A stretch of 64,000 bases of DNA, from contig NZ_BHVX01000014.1 of the NCBI RefSeq assembly GCF_003851545.1, positions 62,001 through 126,000 on the forward strand. The letters are read 5' to 3'. The position numbers and the translations under genes were made by a program. The DNA is from Ralstonia sp. SET104. Its GTDB lineage: Bacteria > Pseudomonadota > Gammaproteobacteria > Burkholderiales > Burkholderiaceae. Below, one piece after another: positions 32,485-41,706 of this stretch. The notes under the pieces are model-generated. The model had not been told where the DNA came from and searched no databases. It saw nothing but the letters and a program-made list of their open reading frames with translations. Position 1 is the stretch's first letter. Every line of letters starts with the position of its first letter.

Positions 32485-33342
32485 TTAAAACTGGATCGCC
32501 ACGACGCCCACAGACTGTGCAATGCCAGAGACGACGTTGCCATTGGCAGTGCGCACCTGCGCGACTTGGCCCACGGCAGCCTGGTTCAGCGCCCGGCCAT
32601 CGCTGCTGACCTGAAAGCCGCCGCCCTCGGCGATGAGCTTAACGGTCTGGCCTGCCTGCACGGCAATGGGTAGGCGCAGGCTTTCGGCGCGCAGCGGCTG
32701 GCTGGCGGCCACGCTGGTGAGCAGCACACGCCCCACCACATCGGCCGGTTGCTGCACGACCGAGGCCGGCAGCATCGACAGATCGCCCGTACGGGCTTCC
32801 AGATCACCCATATCCAGCGTCTTGCCCGGCGGCAACTGGTGCGAGGCAACGTAATACGTCCCCGTGATTTGAATCGTGGCCGGCACCCACGCCGCCCAGG
32901 CGTGTGGCGAGCGGCAGCGCACGCCCACTTGTATACGGCCGCGCAGGCGGTTGGCCGCTGGCAGCATCAGGTCGATCTGGTCGCAGGGCTGGTTGGCCAC
33001 GCGGGCATCGACGGGGCCGACTTCGACCGATGCACGTGGCGTACCCGTCTCATTCGTGCCGCCCAGAATGTCCAACTGTGATTGCAGTTGTTGCTGGATC
33101 TGCATCTGGATGGCGCTCGGCCCCTGGATGGTCGTGGGCTGCATCGGCTGCTGCGCGGCTTGGGCCGGCGGGTAGCCAACGCGCATCATGCCCTGGGCGT
33201 GCGCCAGGATCGGGTGCGCCAGGCTTGCCAGCAGACCCAGCGCCAGGATCAACAGCAGCTTGCGCTGGCGCCCAGCCAGCGGCGTGGCCGTGGCGGCAGG
33301 TCGGATCGGGTGGTGGGCGCTGCGCGCAAACCGCGTGGACAT
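32485..33342 (-). CDS. flgA: FlgA flagellar P-ring assembly chaperone
   Basis: A 285-residue protein with a long N-terminal segment, a signal peptide (LILALGLLASLAHPILAHA) and the C-terminal SAF-type domain with V-Q-A-G-Q-T-V-K-L near residue 235. It assists P-ring FlgI assembly in the periplasm. The start at 33342 has AAGGGG six bases upstream. It diverges from flgB and shares the intergenic region with it. Confidence 0.9.
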   Translation of the reverse strand: MSTRFARSAHHPIRPAATATPLAGRQRKLLLILALGLLASLAHPILAHAQGMMRVGYPPAQAAQQPMQPTTIQGPSAIQMQIQQQLQSQLDILGGTNETGTPRASVEVGPVDARVANQPCDQIDLMLPAANRLRGRIQVGVRCRSPHAWAAWVPATIQITGTYYVASHQLPPGKTLDMGDLEARTGDLSMLPASVVQQPADVVGRVLLTSVAASQPLRAESLRLPIAVQAGQTVKLIAEGGGFQVSSDGRALNQAAVGQVAQVRTANGNVVSGIAQSVGVVAIQF

Positions 33343-33784
33343 GGAAAGCCCCTTCATCAAATGTCCGGTGAAGTGTAGCCACGCGTGCGCGAGCGCCAAA
33401 TGCGGAAATGTCGGCCAATCCCCCCCTTATTCGGACGAATGGTCTTGCACACCGGCCCCTAGACTTTGCAACGTGGTGAAGTCCCTGGCGTTGTGCGGCT
33501 GTTGTGCAGTTTCAGGCCGTGCAGCCTGCCCCGGTAGACGGCGAGGTTGCCCATTCTTCAGCCGGTTGCCGGATTCGCAGACAGGTCTTTTCCACTGAGG
33601 TTGCATGACGGCAACTCAGCATGACAGCGGTTCAGCGGTTTTGGAGACGGCATCAGCGGTTTTGAAGGGGCCGCTGGTGCCGGGTTCTCCGGCCCAAGAG
33701 AACACGCAATACAAACGCAGTACAGAACGCAACCCCGGCGGATGGCAACCCTAACCAGGGCGCCACGCGCAAGGAATGACAGAC
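33343..33784. other. Divergent flgA/flgB intergenic region, no gene
   Basis: Holds the promoters of the flgA and flgB transcripts, the latter likely class II (FlhDC-dependent in relatives). No sigma-28 or sigma-54 motif was recognised in it. A run of C at 33420-33426 is conspicuous. Confidence 0.5.
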
Positions 33785-34240
33785 ATGGTCGACAAGCTGG
33801 ATCAGTTGTTCGGTTTTCAGGAGCAGGCGCTGCACTTGCGCTCGCAGCGGCACCAGATCCTGGCCTCGAACATCGCCAACGCCGATACGCCGAACTACAA
33901 GGCGCGCGACTTCGATTTTCAGTCGGCGCTGCAGAAGGCGGTCGGCCAGCAAAGCGGTAACAGCCTGCCGATGACGGCAACGGCTGCAGGCCACCTGACG
34001 GTGGACGGCGCACCAGCCGGCGATGTGTCGCTGATGCAGGCATCGCTGTCCCAGCAGACCAAGGCGCTGCAGGGCGAGGTGCAGTACCGCACCTCGCAGC
34101 AGCCGTCCATTGATGGCAACACGGTGGATATGGATGGCGAGCGCATGCGCTTTGCCGATAACACCGTGCGCTACGAGGCCGATCTGAGCATCGTGACGCA
34201 GAAGATCAAGTCGATGCTGGCGGCCATTCAGAACAGCTAG
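33785..34240 (+). CDS. flgB: Flagellar basal-body rod protein FlgB
   Basis: A 151-residue proximal rod protein. The family signature S-N-I-A-N-A-D-T-P-N-Y-K-A-R lies near residue 29. The start at 33785 (MVDKLDQLF) matches family length and has AAGGA nine bases upstream; the ATG at 33776 is too close to it. First gene of flgBCDEFGHIJ. Confidence 0.93.
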   Translation: MVDKLDQLFGFQEQALHLRSQRHQILASNIANADTPNYKARDFDFQSALQKAVGQQSGNSLPMTATAAGHLTVDGAPAGDVSLMQASLSQQTKALQGEVQYRTSQQPSIDGNTVDMDGERMRFADNTVRYEADLSIVTQKIKSMLAAIQNS

Positions 34241-34438
34241 CGCGACGTCGCAAGAACAACGAGAGCAGCAGACAGGCATTAAGACGACCGCGCAGCAATC
34301 ACGCGCGGCGAAAGAGGGGCGGGAACTGTGTGGCGCTCCGGGCCGGGAAACATTGGTCCGGAGCAAGCCGCCATGCAGAACAACCGGATCGGTCCGGCAG
34401 CAGTGCCGGCAACAGTGTTTGAAGACATCGGAATCAAC

Positions 34439-34846
34439 ATGTCGCTATTCAAGGTGATGGATGTAGCGGGCAGCGCGCTCACCGCGCAATCCAAGCGCAT
34501 GAACGTGGTCGCCTCCAACCTGGCCAACGCCGAAAGCGTGACCGGCCCGGACGGCAAGGCGTACCGCGCCAAGCAGGTGGTGTTCTCACCCGTGCAGGAG
34601 TCTGACGACTACGCCACCGGCGTGTCGGTCGACCGCGTGGTGGAAGACACCGTCACCCCCATGAAGCGCATGCACCAGCCGGGCAACCCGCTGGCCGATG
34701 CTGACGGCTACGTGACGATGCCGAACGTCGACGTGGTGGACGAAATGGTCAACATGATTTCTGCGTCGCGCTCGTATCAGGCCAATGTGGAAGTCGCCAA
34801 CACCACAAAGACGATGGCCTCCAAGGCTCTGACCCTGGGCCAGTAA
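34439..34846 (+). CDS. flgC: Flagellar basal-body rod protein FlgC
   Basis: A 135-residue rod protein starting [18 protein letters not shown] with the A-S-N-L-A-N motif near residue 25 and the C-terminal [17 protein letters not shown] segment that inserts into the rod helix. It starts 199 bases after flgB; the upstream frame has no rod features. It continues the flg operon. Confidence 0.93.
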   Translation: MSLFKVMDVAGSALTAQSKRMNVVASNLANAESVTGPDGKAYRAKQVVFSPVQESDDYATGVSVDRVVEDTVTPMKRMHQPGNPLADADGYVTMPNVDVVDEMVNMISASRSYQANVEVANTTKTMASKALTLGQ

Positions 34847-34874
34847 GCGGCATCATTCCCAGCGAGACACGAAC

Positions 34875-35531
34875 ATGACCGTCAGCTCAACCACCAGCAG
34901 CACTGGCGCCGCGAGCACCACTTCCGGCAACCAGCTTGCCATCACCAGCGGCACCGATCTGCAGAACACGTTCATGCAACTGCTGGTCGCGCAGTTGAAG
35001 AACCAGGATCCGCTCAACCCGATGGACAACTCGCAGATGACCTCGCAGCTTGCGCAGATCAACACTGTGAATGGTATCCAGCAACTGAACACCACGATGG
35101 CGAGCATGGCGACGCAGAGCGCGGCTACGCAGGCGTCGTCGCTGATCGGGCGCACTGTGCAGGTGCCGTCGTCCAACCTGACGCTGGCTTCTGGCACCGC
35201 CAACTTCGGCATCTCGGTGCCCAGCGGCGCCGACGATGTGGTTGTGACCATTAAGGACGCCAACGGCAACACCGTGCGCTCGGTCGATCTGGGCCAGATG
35301 TCCGCCGGCAGCGGCAACTACACCTGGAACGGCAAGAACAACAGCGGTGCCACGGTGGCAGACGGCAAGTACACCATCTCGGTCTCCGCCACGCTTGGCG
35401 GCAAGGCCGCCACGGCCAACGCCACCGGCGCCGACAAGGTGACGGGCGTGAGCATCACCAACGGAACGACGCAACTGCAACTGGCCTCGGGCAATACGGC
35501 CAAGCTGTCGGACGTCACCACCATTCAATAA
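34875..35531 (+). CDS. flgD: Flagellar hook cap/assembly protein FlgD
   Basis: A 218-residue protein with the FlgD N-terminal F-M-Q-L-L-V-A-Q-L-K-N-Q-D-P-L motif (about 33-47) and the Ig-like and tudor-type folds of the C-terminal half. FlgD caps the growing hook and lets FlgE polymerise. It is 28 bases after flgC. Confidence 0.93.
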   Translation: MTVSSTTSSTGAASTTSGNQLAITSGTDLQNTFMQLLVAQLKNQDPLNPMDNSQMTSQLAQINTVNGIQQLNTTMASMATQSAATQASSLIGRTVQVPSSNLTLASGTANFGISVPSGADDVVVTIKDANGNTVRSVDLGQMSAGSGNYTWNGKNNSGATVADGKYTISVSATLGGKAATANATGADKVTGVSITNGTTQLQLASGNTAKLSDVTTIQ

Positions 35532-35582
35532 CGGGTCCATCACGGGTCAACCCCGCGCTTTCTTTATTTACGGGAGAACATT

Positions 35583-36788
35583 ATGGGATTCCAGCAAGGC
35601 CTGAGCGGTCTCGACGCCGCCTCCAAGAACCTCGACGTGATCGGCAGCAACGTGGCCAACGCCAACACGGTCGGCTACAAGAAGTCGACCGCCGAGTTTG
35701 GCGACGTGTATGCGCGCTCGCTGGTGGGTGCCTCCGACAACCAGATTGGCCAGGGCGTGAGCGTGACCAAGGTGTCGCAGTCGTTCACGCAGGGCAACGT
35801 GACCATCACCGGCAACCCGCTGGATATCGCCATCAACGGCACGGGCTTTTACCGCATGGTCGATACGAGCAGCGGCCAGGTGTCGTACACGCGTAACGGC
35901 CAGTTCCAGACCGACAAGAACGGCTACATCATCTCGGCCACCGGCCAGAACCTGACCGGCTACGGCGTGGATTCCACCGGCAAGGTCAACACGGCCGTGC
36001 TGACCAACCTGCGGATTCCGGTCAACGACCTGGCCCCGCTGGCGACGACCAACACCGCGTTCGCCATCAACCTGGACGCGGCGGCCACGGTGCCGGCCAC
36101 CACGCCGTTCTCGGCCACCAACTCGGCCACGTTCAATCACTCGGTGTCGGAGCAGGTGTATGACGGCACCGGTACGGCGCACATGCTGACCAACTACTAC
36201 GTGCGTACCGGCACCGGCTGGAATGTCTACTCGCAGGTGGACGGCAACAACCCCACCGGTGGTAACCCGGTCACGACGCTCACCTTCAACAGCAGCGGCC
36301 AGTTGACCTCGACGCCCAGCAAGGTGCCCGTGGCTTTTGCCGGCATGACCATCAGCAATATCGACTTCACGGGCACCACGCAGTACGGCGGCGGCTTCAA
36401 CGACACGACCGTCACGCAAGATGGCTATGCCACCGGGCGACTGGCCAGCTACTCGGTGGGCACCGACGGCACCATCACCGGCCGCTATTCGAATGGCCGC
36501 ACCTCGGTGCTGGGCCAGATCGCGATGGCCAACTTCAAGGCGCCCGAAGGCCTGCAGAATATCGGCGGCAACCAGTGGGTAGAAACCTCCAACTCGGGCG
36601 CACCGGGTCTGGGCACGCCGGGCATGGGCTCGTTCGGGCTGCTGCAGTCGTCGGCGGTCGAACAGTCGAACGTGGATCTTTCTGCCGAGCTGGTCAACAT
36701 GATCGTCGCCCAGCGCTCGTACCAGGCCAACGCACAAACCATCAAGACGGAGGACACCATCCTCCAGACCTTGGTGAGCATGCGCTGA
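35583..36788 (+). CDS. flgE: Flagellar hook protein FlgE
   Basis: A 401-residue hook subunit. The N-terminus has MGFQQGLSGLDAASKNLD and S-N-V-A-N-A-N-T-V-G-Y-K; the C-terminus ends with the conserved Q-R-S-Y-Q-A-N-A-Q-T-I-K-T-E-D segment. AGGGAGAAC-type spacing precedes the ATG. It lies between flgD and flgF in the usual order. Confidence 0.94.
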   Translation: MGFQQGLSGLDAASKNLDVIGSNVANANTVGYKKSTAEFGDVYARSLVGASDNQIGQGVSVTKVSQSFTQGNVTITGNPLDIAINGTGFYRMVDTSSGQVSYTRNGQFQTDKNGYIISATGQNLTGYGVDSTGKVNTAVLTNLRIPVNDLAPLATTNTAFAINLDAAATVPATTPFSATNSATFNHSVSEQVYDGTGTAHMLTNYYVRTGTGWNVYSQVDGNNPTGGNPVTTLTFNSSGQLTSTPSKVPVAFAGMTISNIDFTGTTQYGGGFNDTTVTQDGYATGRLASYSVGTDGTITGRYSNGRTSVLGQIAMANFKAPEGLQNIGGNQWVETSNSGAPGLGTPGMGSFGLLQSSAVEQSNVDLSAELVNMIVAQRSYQANAQTIKTEDTILQTLVSMR

Positions 36789-36801
36789 TTAGGAGCCCCG
36801 C

Positions 36802-37539
36802 ATGGACCGCTCGATCTACGTGTCGATGACTGGCGTAAAGCACCTGTTCGACCAACAGGCTGCCAGCGCCAACAACCTCGCCAACGCCAGCACCACCGGC
36901 TTCAAGGCGCAGATCGACGCGTTCCATACGGTCGGTGTGCAAGGCGACGGCTCGCCCACGCGCAGCTACGTGATGGCCTCGGCCATCGGGACGGACCTCG
37001 CGCCCGGCCCGATCGAGACCACCGGCCGCAATCTGGACGTGGCCATCGAGGGCCAGGGCTTCTTTGCCGTGCAGACGCCGGACGGCAGCGAGGCTTATAC
37101 CCGCGCCGGTACGTTCCAACTGAGCGCCGACGGCACGATCCAGACGCTCTCTGGCCAGCCCGTGCTGGGTGACGGCGGCCCGATCACGCTGCCGCCCAAC
37201 ACCACGGTGCAGTTCGCCAAGGACGGCACGGTCAACGCGATCAGCGCTGACAGCCGCACGCCGCCCGTGTCGCTGGGCCGCCTGAAGCTGGTGAGCATTG
37301 ATCCGTCGAACATCGATCGCGGCGCCGACGGCCTGTTCCGCCAGCGCGACGGGCAAGACGCCAGCGTGGATGAAAAAGTGCGTGTGACTGGCGGGGCGCT
37401 GGAAGGCAGCAACGTCAACCTGACGGACTCGCTGGTCAACATGATCGAAATCTCGCGTCAGCTCGAAATGCAGATGAAATCGCTGCACACGAGCGACACG
37501 AACGCCCAGTCGGCCAATGAACTGCTGCGCCACGCCTGA
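36802..37539 (+). CDS. flgF: Flagellar basal-body rod protein FlgF
   Basis: A 245-residue distal rod protein with MDRSIYVSMTG start, A-N-N-L-A-N-A-S-T-T-G-F-K (about 25-37) and a C-terminal rod helix. It follows flgE by 13 bases. In relatives FlgF forms the rod with FlgG. Confidence 0.94.
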   Translation: MDRSIYVSMTGVKHLFDQQAASANNLANASTTGFKAQIDAFHTVGVQGDGSPTRSYVMASAIGTDLAPGPIETTGRNLDVAIEGQGFFAVQTPDGSEAYTRAGTFQLSADGTIQTLSGQPVLGDGGPITLPPNTTVQFAKDGTVNAISADSRTPPVSLGRLKLVSIDPSNIDRGADGLFRQRDGQDASVDEKVRVTGGALEGSNVNLTDSLVNMIEISRQLEMQMKSLHTSDTNAQSANELLRHA

Positions 37540-37591
37540 TGTGCCACATCTGGCGCTGGCGCAATGAATTGAATCAACCAAGGACTCGAAC

Positions 37592-38374
37592 ATGATTCGC
37601 TCCCTGTGGATTTCCAAAACCGGGATGGACGCCCAGCAATCGCAGCTGGATGTCATCTCGAACAACCTGGCGAACGTCAACACGACGGGCTTCAAGCGCT
37701 CGCGCGCCGTGTTCGAAGACTTGCTGTACCAGAACGTGCGCGAGCCGGGTGCCCAGTCGTCGCAACAGACCACGCTGCCTTCGGGCATGCAGATCGGTAC
37801 CGGTACGCGCGTTGTCGCCACCGAGCGTCTGCACACGCAGGGCAACCTGCAGCAGACCGGCAATTCGACCGACGTGGCCATCAACGGCAACGGCTTCTTC
37901 CAGGTGCAGATGCCTGACGGCACGCTGGCCTACACGCGTGACGGCAGCTTCCAGATCAACGCGCAGGGGCAGCTCGTGACCTCCAGCGGTTACCCGGTTC
38001 AGCCGGCCGTGACGGTGCCGCAAAACGCCACCAGCCTGACCATCGGCAAGGACGGCGTTGTGACGGTTACCACGCCGGGCACGGTCAACAACACGCAGGT
38101 GGGCACGTTCCAGTTGGCCAGCTTCATCAACCCGGCTGGCCTGCGCAGCATGGGTGAAAACCTGTACGCCGAAACCGAAGCCTCGGGCACCGCCAATCTG
38201 GCCAACCCGGGCTCGAACGGCGTGGGCGCGCTCAATCAGAACTACGTTGAGACGTCCAACGTGAACGTGGTGGAAGAAATGGTCAACATGATCCAGACGC
38301 AGCGTGCGTACGAGATCAACAGCAAGTCGGTGCAGACCTCCGACCAGATGCTGGAGAAGCTGTCGCAGCTTTGA
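37592..38374 (+). CDS. flgG: Flagellar basal-body rod protein FlgG
   Basis: A 260-residue distal rod protein with [29 protein letters not shown] and the C-terminal [19 protein letters not shown] motif. Length and motifs match the family closely. It follows flgF by 52 bases. Confidence 0.95.
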   Translation: MIRSLWISKTGMDAQQSQLDVISNNLANVNTTGFKRSRAVFEDLLYQNVREPGAQSSQQTTLPSGMQIGTGTRVVATERLHTQGNLQQTGNSTDVAINGNGFFQVQMPDGTLAYTRDGSFQINAQGQLVTSSGYPVQPAVTVPQNATSLTIGKDGVVTVTTPGTVNNTQVGTFQLASFINPAGLRSMGENLYAETEASGTANLANPGSNGVGALNQNYVETSNVNVVEEMVNMIQTQRAYEINSKSVQTSDQMLEKLSQL

Positions 38375-38406
38375 GCTGACGGCGCAGTTTTTGAGGATGT
38401 AGTGCG

Positions 38407-39168
38407 ATGCATACCCCCCCGGTTTACTCGCCCCAGGATGGCAAGCACAGCGGCCGCGCTGTGCCCGCTGTTCGCGTTGTTCGCATTGTTCGATTGGCCG
38501 TGCTTGGCACGGCCGCCTTGCTCGCTACGGCGTGCGGCATGCTGCCGCCGCCGGCCCCGATCGTGCAAGGTCCGACCACCGCGCGCCCACCAATGCCGGT
38601 GATGGCGCCGCGCCAGAACGGGGCGATTTACCAGGAAGTGGCATCGGGCAGCGGTGGTTTTCGCGGCATGTTTGAAGACCGCCGCGCACACATGGTGGGC
38701 GACACGATCACCATCGTGATCACCGAGAACACCGCCGCCAGCAAGCAGACTTCGGGCAGCGTGAACCGCACCGGCAGCATGAGCGCTTCGGTGCCGACCT
38801 TCGCGGGCATGAACCCCGGCGTGCTGTCGCTGCTGGGCGTGTCGGCCAGCGACGCCAACAAGTTCGATAGCAAGGGCGCCAACGGCGCGCAGAACAACTT
38901 CACCGCCACCATTACCGTGACGGTGGTGGAGGTGTTGGGCAACGGCAACCTGGTGGTGAGCGGCGAGAAGCAGATGGCCGTGGGCCAGGGCACCGAGTCG
39001 ATCAAGTTCTCGGGCGTGGTCAACCCCACCACCGTCAACAATCAGAACACCGTGCTGTCCACCCAGGTGGCAGACGCGCGCATGGAATATCGCGGCACAG
39101 GCTATGTGGCTGAAGCCCAGCAGATGGGCTGGCTGTCGCGGTTCTTCCTGACTGTGTCGCCGTTCTAA
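38407..39168 (+). CDS. flgH: Flagellar L-ring lipoprotein FlgH
   Basis: A 253-residue L-ring protein with a long N-terminal extension, a hydrophobic stretch and lipobox ATAC with Cys43. Family motifs follow: [16 protein letters not shown] and [11 protein letters not shown]. The lipid-anchored ring sits in the outer membrane. The start is taken at 38407; about 20 extra residues precede the membrane segment compared with common FlgH, so a later start is possible. Confidence 0.92.
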   Translation: MHTPPVYSPQDGKHSGRAVPAVRVVRIVRLAVLGTAALLATACGMLPPPAPIVQGPTTARPPMPVMAPRQNGAIYQEVASGSGGFRGMFEDRRAHMVGDTITIVITENTAASKQTSGSVNRTGSMSASVPTFAGMNPGVLSLLGVSASDANKFDSKGANGAQNNFTATITVTVVEVLGNGNLVVSGEKQMAVGQGTESIKFSGVVNPTTVNNQNTVLSTQVADARMEYRGTGYVAEAQQMGWLSRFFLTVSPF

Positions 39169-39178
39169 GGGATCTGCC

Positions 39179-40297
39179 ATGACTTTGCATCGAATCATTG
39201 GCGCGGCCCTGGTGGCACTGAGCGCAATCGCTGCGGTTGTTCCGACAACGGCACACGCCGACCGCATCAAGGATCTGACCACCGTTGCCGGCGTGCGCGA
39301 CAACGCGCTGATCGGCTACGGCCTTGTGGTGGGGCTGGACGGCAGCGGCGACCAGACCACGCAAACCCCGTTCACGGTCCAGAGCTTCAACAACATGCTC
39401 ACGCAGTTCGGCATCAACGTGCCGGCCGGTGCGAGCATCCAGCTCAAGAACACCGCCGCCGTGGTGGTGACGGCCACGCTGCCTGCCTTTGTGCGGCCAG
39501 GCCAGACCATCGACGTGACGGTGTCGTCCATTGGTAACGCCAAGAGCCTGCGCGGCGGCACGCTGCTGCTCACGCCGCTCAAGGGTGTGGACGGCCAACT
39601 GTACGCATTGGCACAAGGCAACGTGGTGATTGGCGGCGCGGGCGCGTCGGCCAACGGCAGCAAGGTGCAGATCAACCAGCTTGGCGCCGGCCGCATCGCC
39701 AACGGGGCAACGGTGGAGCGTGCCGTGCAGGCCACGGTGGGCGAGGCCGGCAGCATCCAGCTCGATACCGGCACGACGGATTTCGGCACCGTGCAGAACA
39801 TCGTCACTGCCATCAACAAGCAATTCGGCTCGGAAACGGCGCAGGCCGCAGACGGCCGCACGATCAACGTGCGCGCACCGGCTCTGGCGTCGGACCGCGT
39901 CGGCTTTCTTGCCAAGCTGCAGAACATTGACGTGACGCCAGCCCTGGCCGCTGCACGCGTGGTGATCAACGCCCGCACGGGCTCGGTGGTGATGAATCAG
40001 CTCGTCAAGCTTGAGCCCTGCGCGGTGGCGCACGGCAGCCTGTCGGTCACCATCAGCACGGAGCCGGTCGTGAGCCAGCCGGCACCGTTCTCGCAAGGGC
40101 AGACGGTGGCTGGAGCGCGCTCGAACATCGAGGTCAAGCAGCAGGGCGGCAGCCTCATCAACGTGAAGGGCGGCACCAACCTGGCCGATGTGGTCAAGGC
40201 CATCAACGCGATTGGCGCCAACCCGCAAGACCTGATCTCGATCCTGCAGGCGATGAAAGCGGCCAACGCGCTGCGCGCCGATCTGGAAATCATCTGA
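39179..40297 (+). CDS. flgI: Flagellar P-ring protein FlgI
   Basis: A 372-residue periplasmic ring protein with a signal peptide (ending TAHA before [15 protein letters not shown]) and the signature [17 protein letters not shown]. The C-terminus ends in L-R-A-D-L-E-I-I. It follows flgH by ten bases. Confidence 0.95.
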   Translation: MTLHRIIGAALVALSAIAAVVPTTAHADRIKDLTTVAGVRDNALIGYGLVVGLDGSGDQTTQTPFTVQSFNNMLTQFGINVPAGASIQLKNTAAVVVTATLPAFVRPGQTIDVTVSSIGNAKSLRGGTLLLTPLKGVDGQLYALAQGNVVIGGAGASANGSKVQINQLGAGRIANGATVERAVQATVGEAGSIQLDTGTTDFGTVQNIVTAINKQFGSETAQAADGRTINVRAPALASDRVGFLAKLQNIDVTPALAAARVVINARTGSVVMNQLVKLEPCAVAHGSLSVTISTEPVVSQPAPFSQGQTVAGARSNIEVKQQGGSLINVKGGTNLADVVKAINAIGANPQDLISILQAMKAANALRADLEII

Positions 40298-40313
40298 CGC
40301 TGGAGAGGCCACG

Positions 40314-41396
40314 ATGAATCAAACCGACCTCACCAGCCGCCTGGCGCTCGATTCCAAGGGTTTCGAGTCGCTCAAGCAAACGGCGCGCACCGACCCAACC
40401 GGCGCTACCAAGACCGTCGCCAAGCAGTTCGACGCGATCTTCGTGAACATGATGCTCAAGCAGATGCGCGATGCATCGCCGCAGAACGGGCCGCTCGATT
40501 CATCGTCGAGCAAGATGTACACGTCGATGCTGGACCAGCAGCTTTCGCAGACCATGGCCTCGCGCGGCGTGGGCGTGGCCGACCAGCTTCTGAAACAAAT
40601 GCTGCGCCAGGCCAATCGCGTAAACCCGGATGCGGGTGGCAAGGTGAACACCGCGCTGTCGAACACCACGGCCACGAACACCGCGCTCGGTGCCGCTGGC
40701 GCCACGAGTGACGCCGCCCGCGCCATCGCCCGTTCGTCGCTCAACAGCATGGCCACAGCAGTGGCGCCTGGCACGGAAGACGACGGCTCGGGCATCAGCA
40801 CCGTGCCGCGCCCAGGCCTGGAAGAACGCGTGCAGCGTGCGCTGGCGGCCCTGCGCAAACAGGCGGAAGCCGATAAGACCTCGACCAGCGCGCCGGCCGA
40901 TGTGGACTTGTCCACGGTGGCGTCCGAGCCGCGCGGCGAGCGCATGACCAGCTTCTATAACAAGCTGATCGGCCACGCATCGCAGGCGGCGCAGGAAACC
41001 GGCATTCCGGCCAACTTCATGATTGGTCATGCCGCGCTGGAGTCTGGCTGGGGCCGCCGTGAAATCAAGGCCCATGACGGCAGCAACACGCACAACCTGT
41101 TCGGCATCAAGGCCGGTGGCTCGTGGACGGGCAAGACGGCCGAGGTGACGACCACTGAATACGTGGGCGGCGTTGCCCACAAGGTCAAGGAGAAGTTCCG
41201 CGCCTACAGCTCGTACGCCGAGGCGTTCAAGGACTACGCCAACCTGCTGGCCAACAACCCGCGCTACAGCAACGTCGTGGCAGCCGGCAACGGCAACGAT
41301 GCGGCATCGTTTGCCAAGGGCTTGCAGCGCGCCGGCTATGCGACTGACCCGAACTACGCCCACAAGATCATGGCGGTGCTCAAACAGATTGTTTGA
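40314..41396 (+). CDS. flgJ: Flagellum-specific muramidase FlgJ
   Basis: A 360-residue protein with an N-terminal rod-cap domain (about 1-100, F-D-A-I-F-V-N-M-M-L-K-Q-M-R) and a C-terminal glucosaminidase domain (about 210-360, A-A-L-E-S-G-W-G-R-R). The latter cuts peptidoglycan so the rod can pass. The linker is Ala/Thr-rich. It follows flgI by 16 bases and is the last gene before flgK's own promoter. Confidence 0.93.
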   Translation: MNQTDLTSRLALDSKGFESLKQTARTDPTGATKTVAKQFDAIFVNMMLKQMRDASPQNGPLDSSSSKMYTSMLDQQLSQTMASRGVGVADQLLKQMLRQANRVNPDAGGKVNTALSNTTATNTALGAAGATSDAARAIARSSLNSMATAVAPGTEDDGSGISTVPRPGLEERVQRALAALRKQAEADKTSTSAPADVDLSTVASEPRGERMTSFYNKLIGHASQAAQETGIPANFMIGHAALESGWGRREIKAHDGSNTHNLFGIKAGGSWTGKTAEVTTTEYVGGVAHKVKEKFRAYSSYAEAFKDYANLLANNPRYSNVVAAGNGNDAASFAKGLQRAGYATDPNYAHKIMAVLKQIV

Positions 41397-41706
41397 GATT
41401 GCACCTGATCGATCGCGTTCGAGCAGCGCCCGCTCATATCGGCGCGAACTGCCATTCCAGGGCAACTGAATTGCGCTTGCGAAGCGTGAACGCCGGATAG
41501 GCATCGTTAAACACCTGACCCACAGCGCCACATGCGGGGCGGGTGGCAACGTCTCCTTCCCGGGCGGACATGCGCGGCGCGGGTGAGCCGCCGCGCTGAA
41601 GGAGGCAGCATTTTCGGCGCCGGCCGGCTCAAGTTTGGCCTTGTCCGGCCGATGTTATGTCCAGAGCTTATTTAGGCGGCTTCGGGCTGCCCGCACCGAG
41701 ACCATT
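41397..41706. other. flgJ-flgK intergenic region
   Basis: 310 bases with no gene. The last part holds a sigma-28 promoter at 41629-41655, so flgK starts a separate late transcript. GC-rich hairpins occur around 41572-41600. Confidence 0.6.
41629..41655 (+). promoter_or_regulatory. Sigma-28 (FliA) promoter of flgK
   Basis: TCAA (41629-41632), 15 bases beginning GTTT, then GCCGATGT (41648-41655): a good match to TAAA-N15-GCCGATAA, one mismatch in each of the -35 and -10 cores plus one at the end. It lies 52 bases before the flgK ATG. Confidence 0.75.

Noticed and set aside
35568-36737. 389-codon leftward open frame opposite flgE
   Set aside because: Shadow of the flgE frame; composition is Val/Arg/Gly/His-rich, and flgE matches the family along its full length.
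39035-40312. 425-codon leftward open frame opposite flgI
   Set aside because: Antisense of flgI with typical shadow composition and no start signals.
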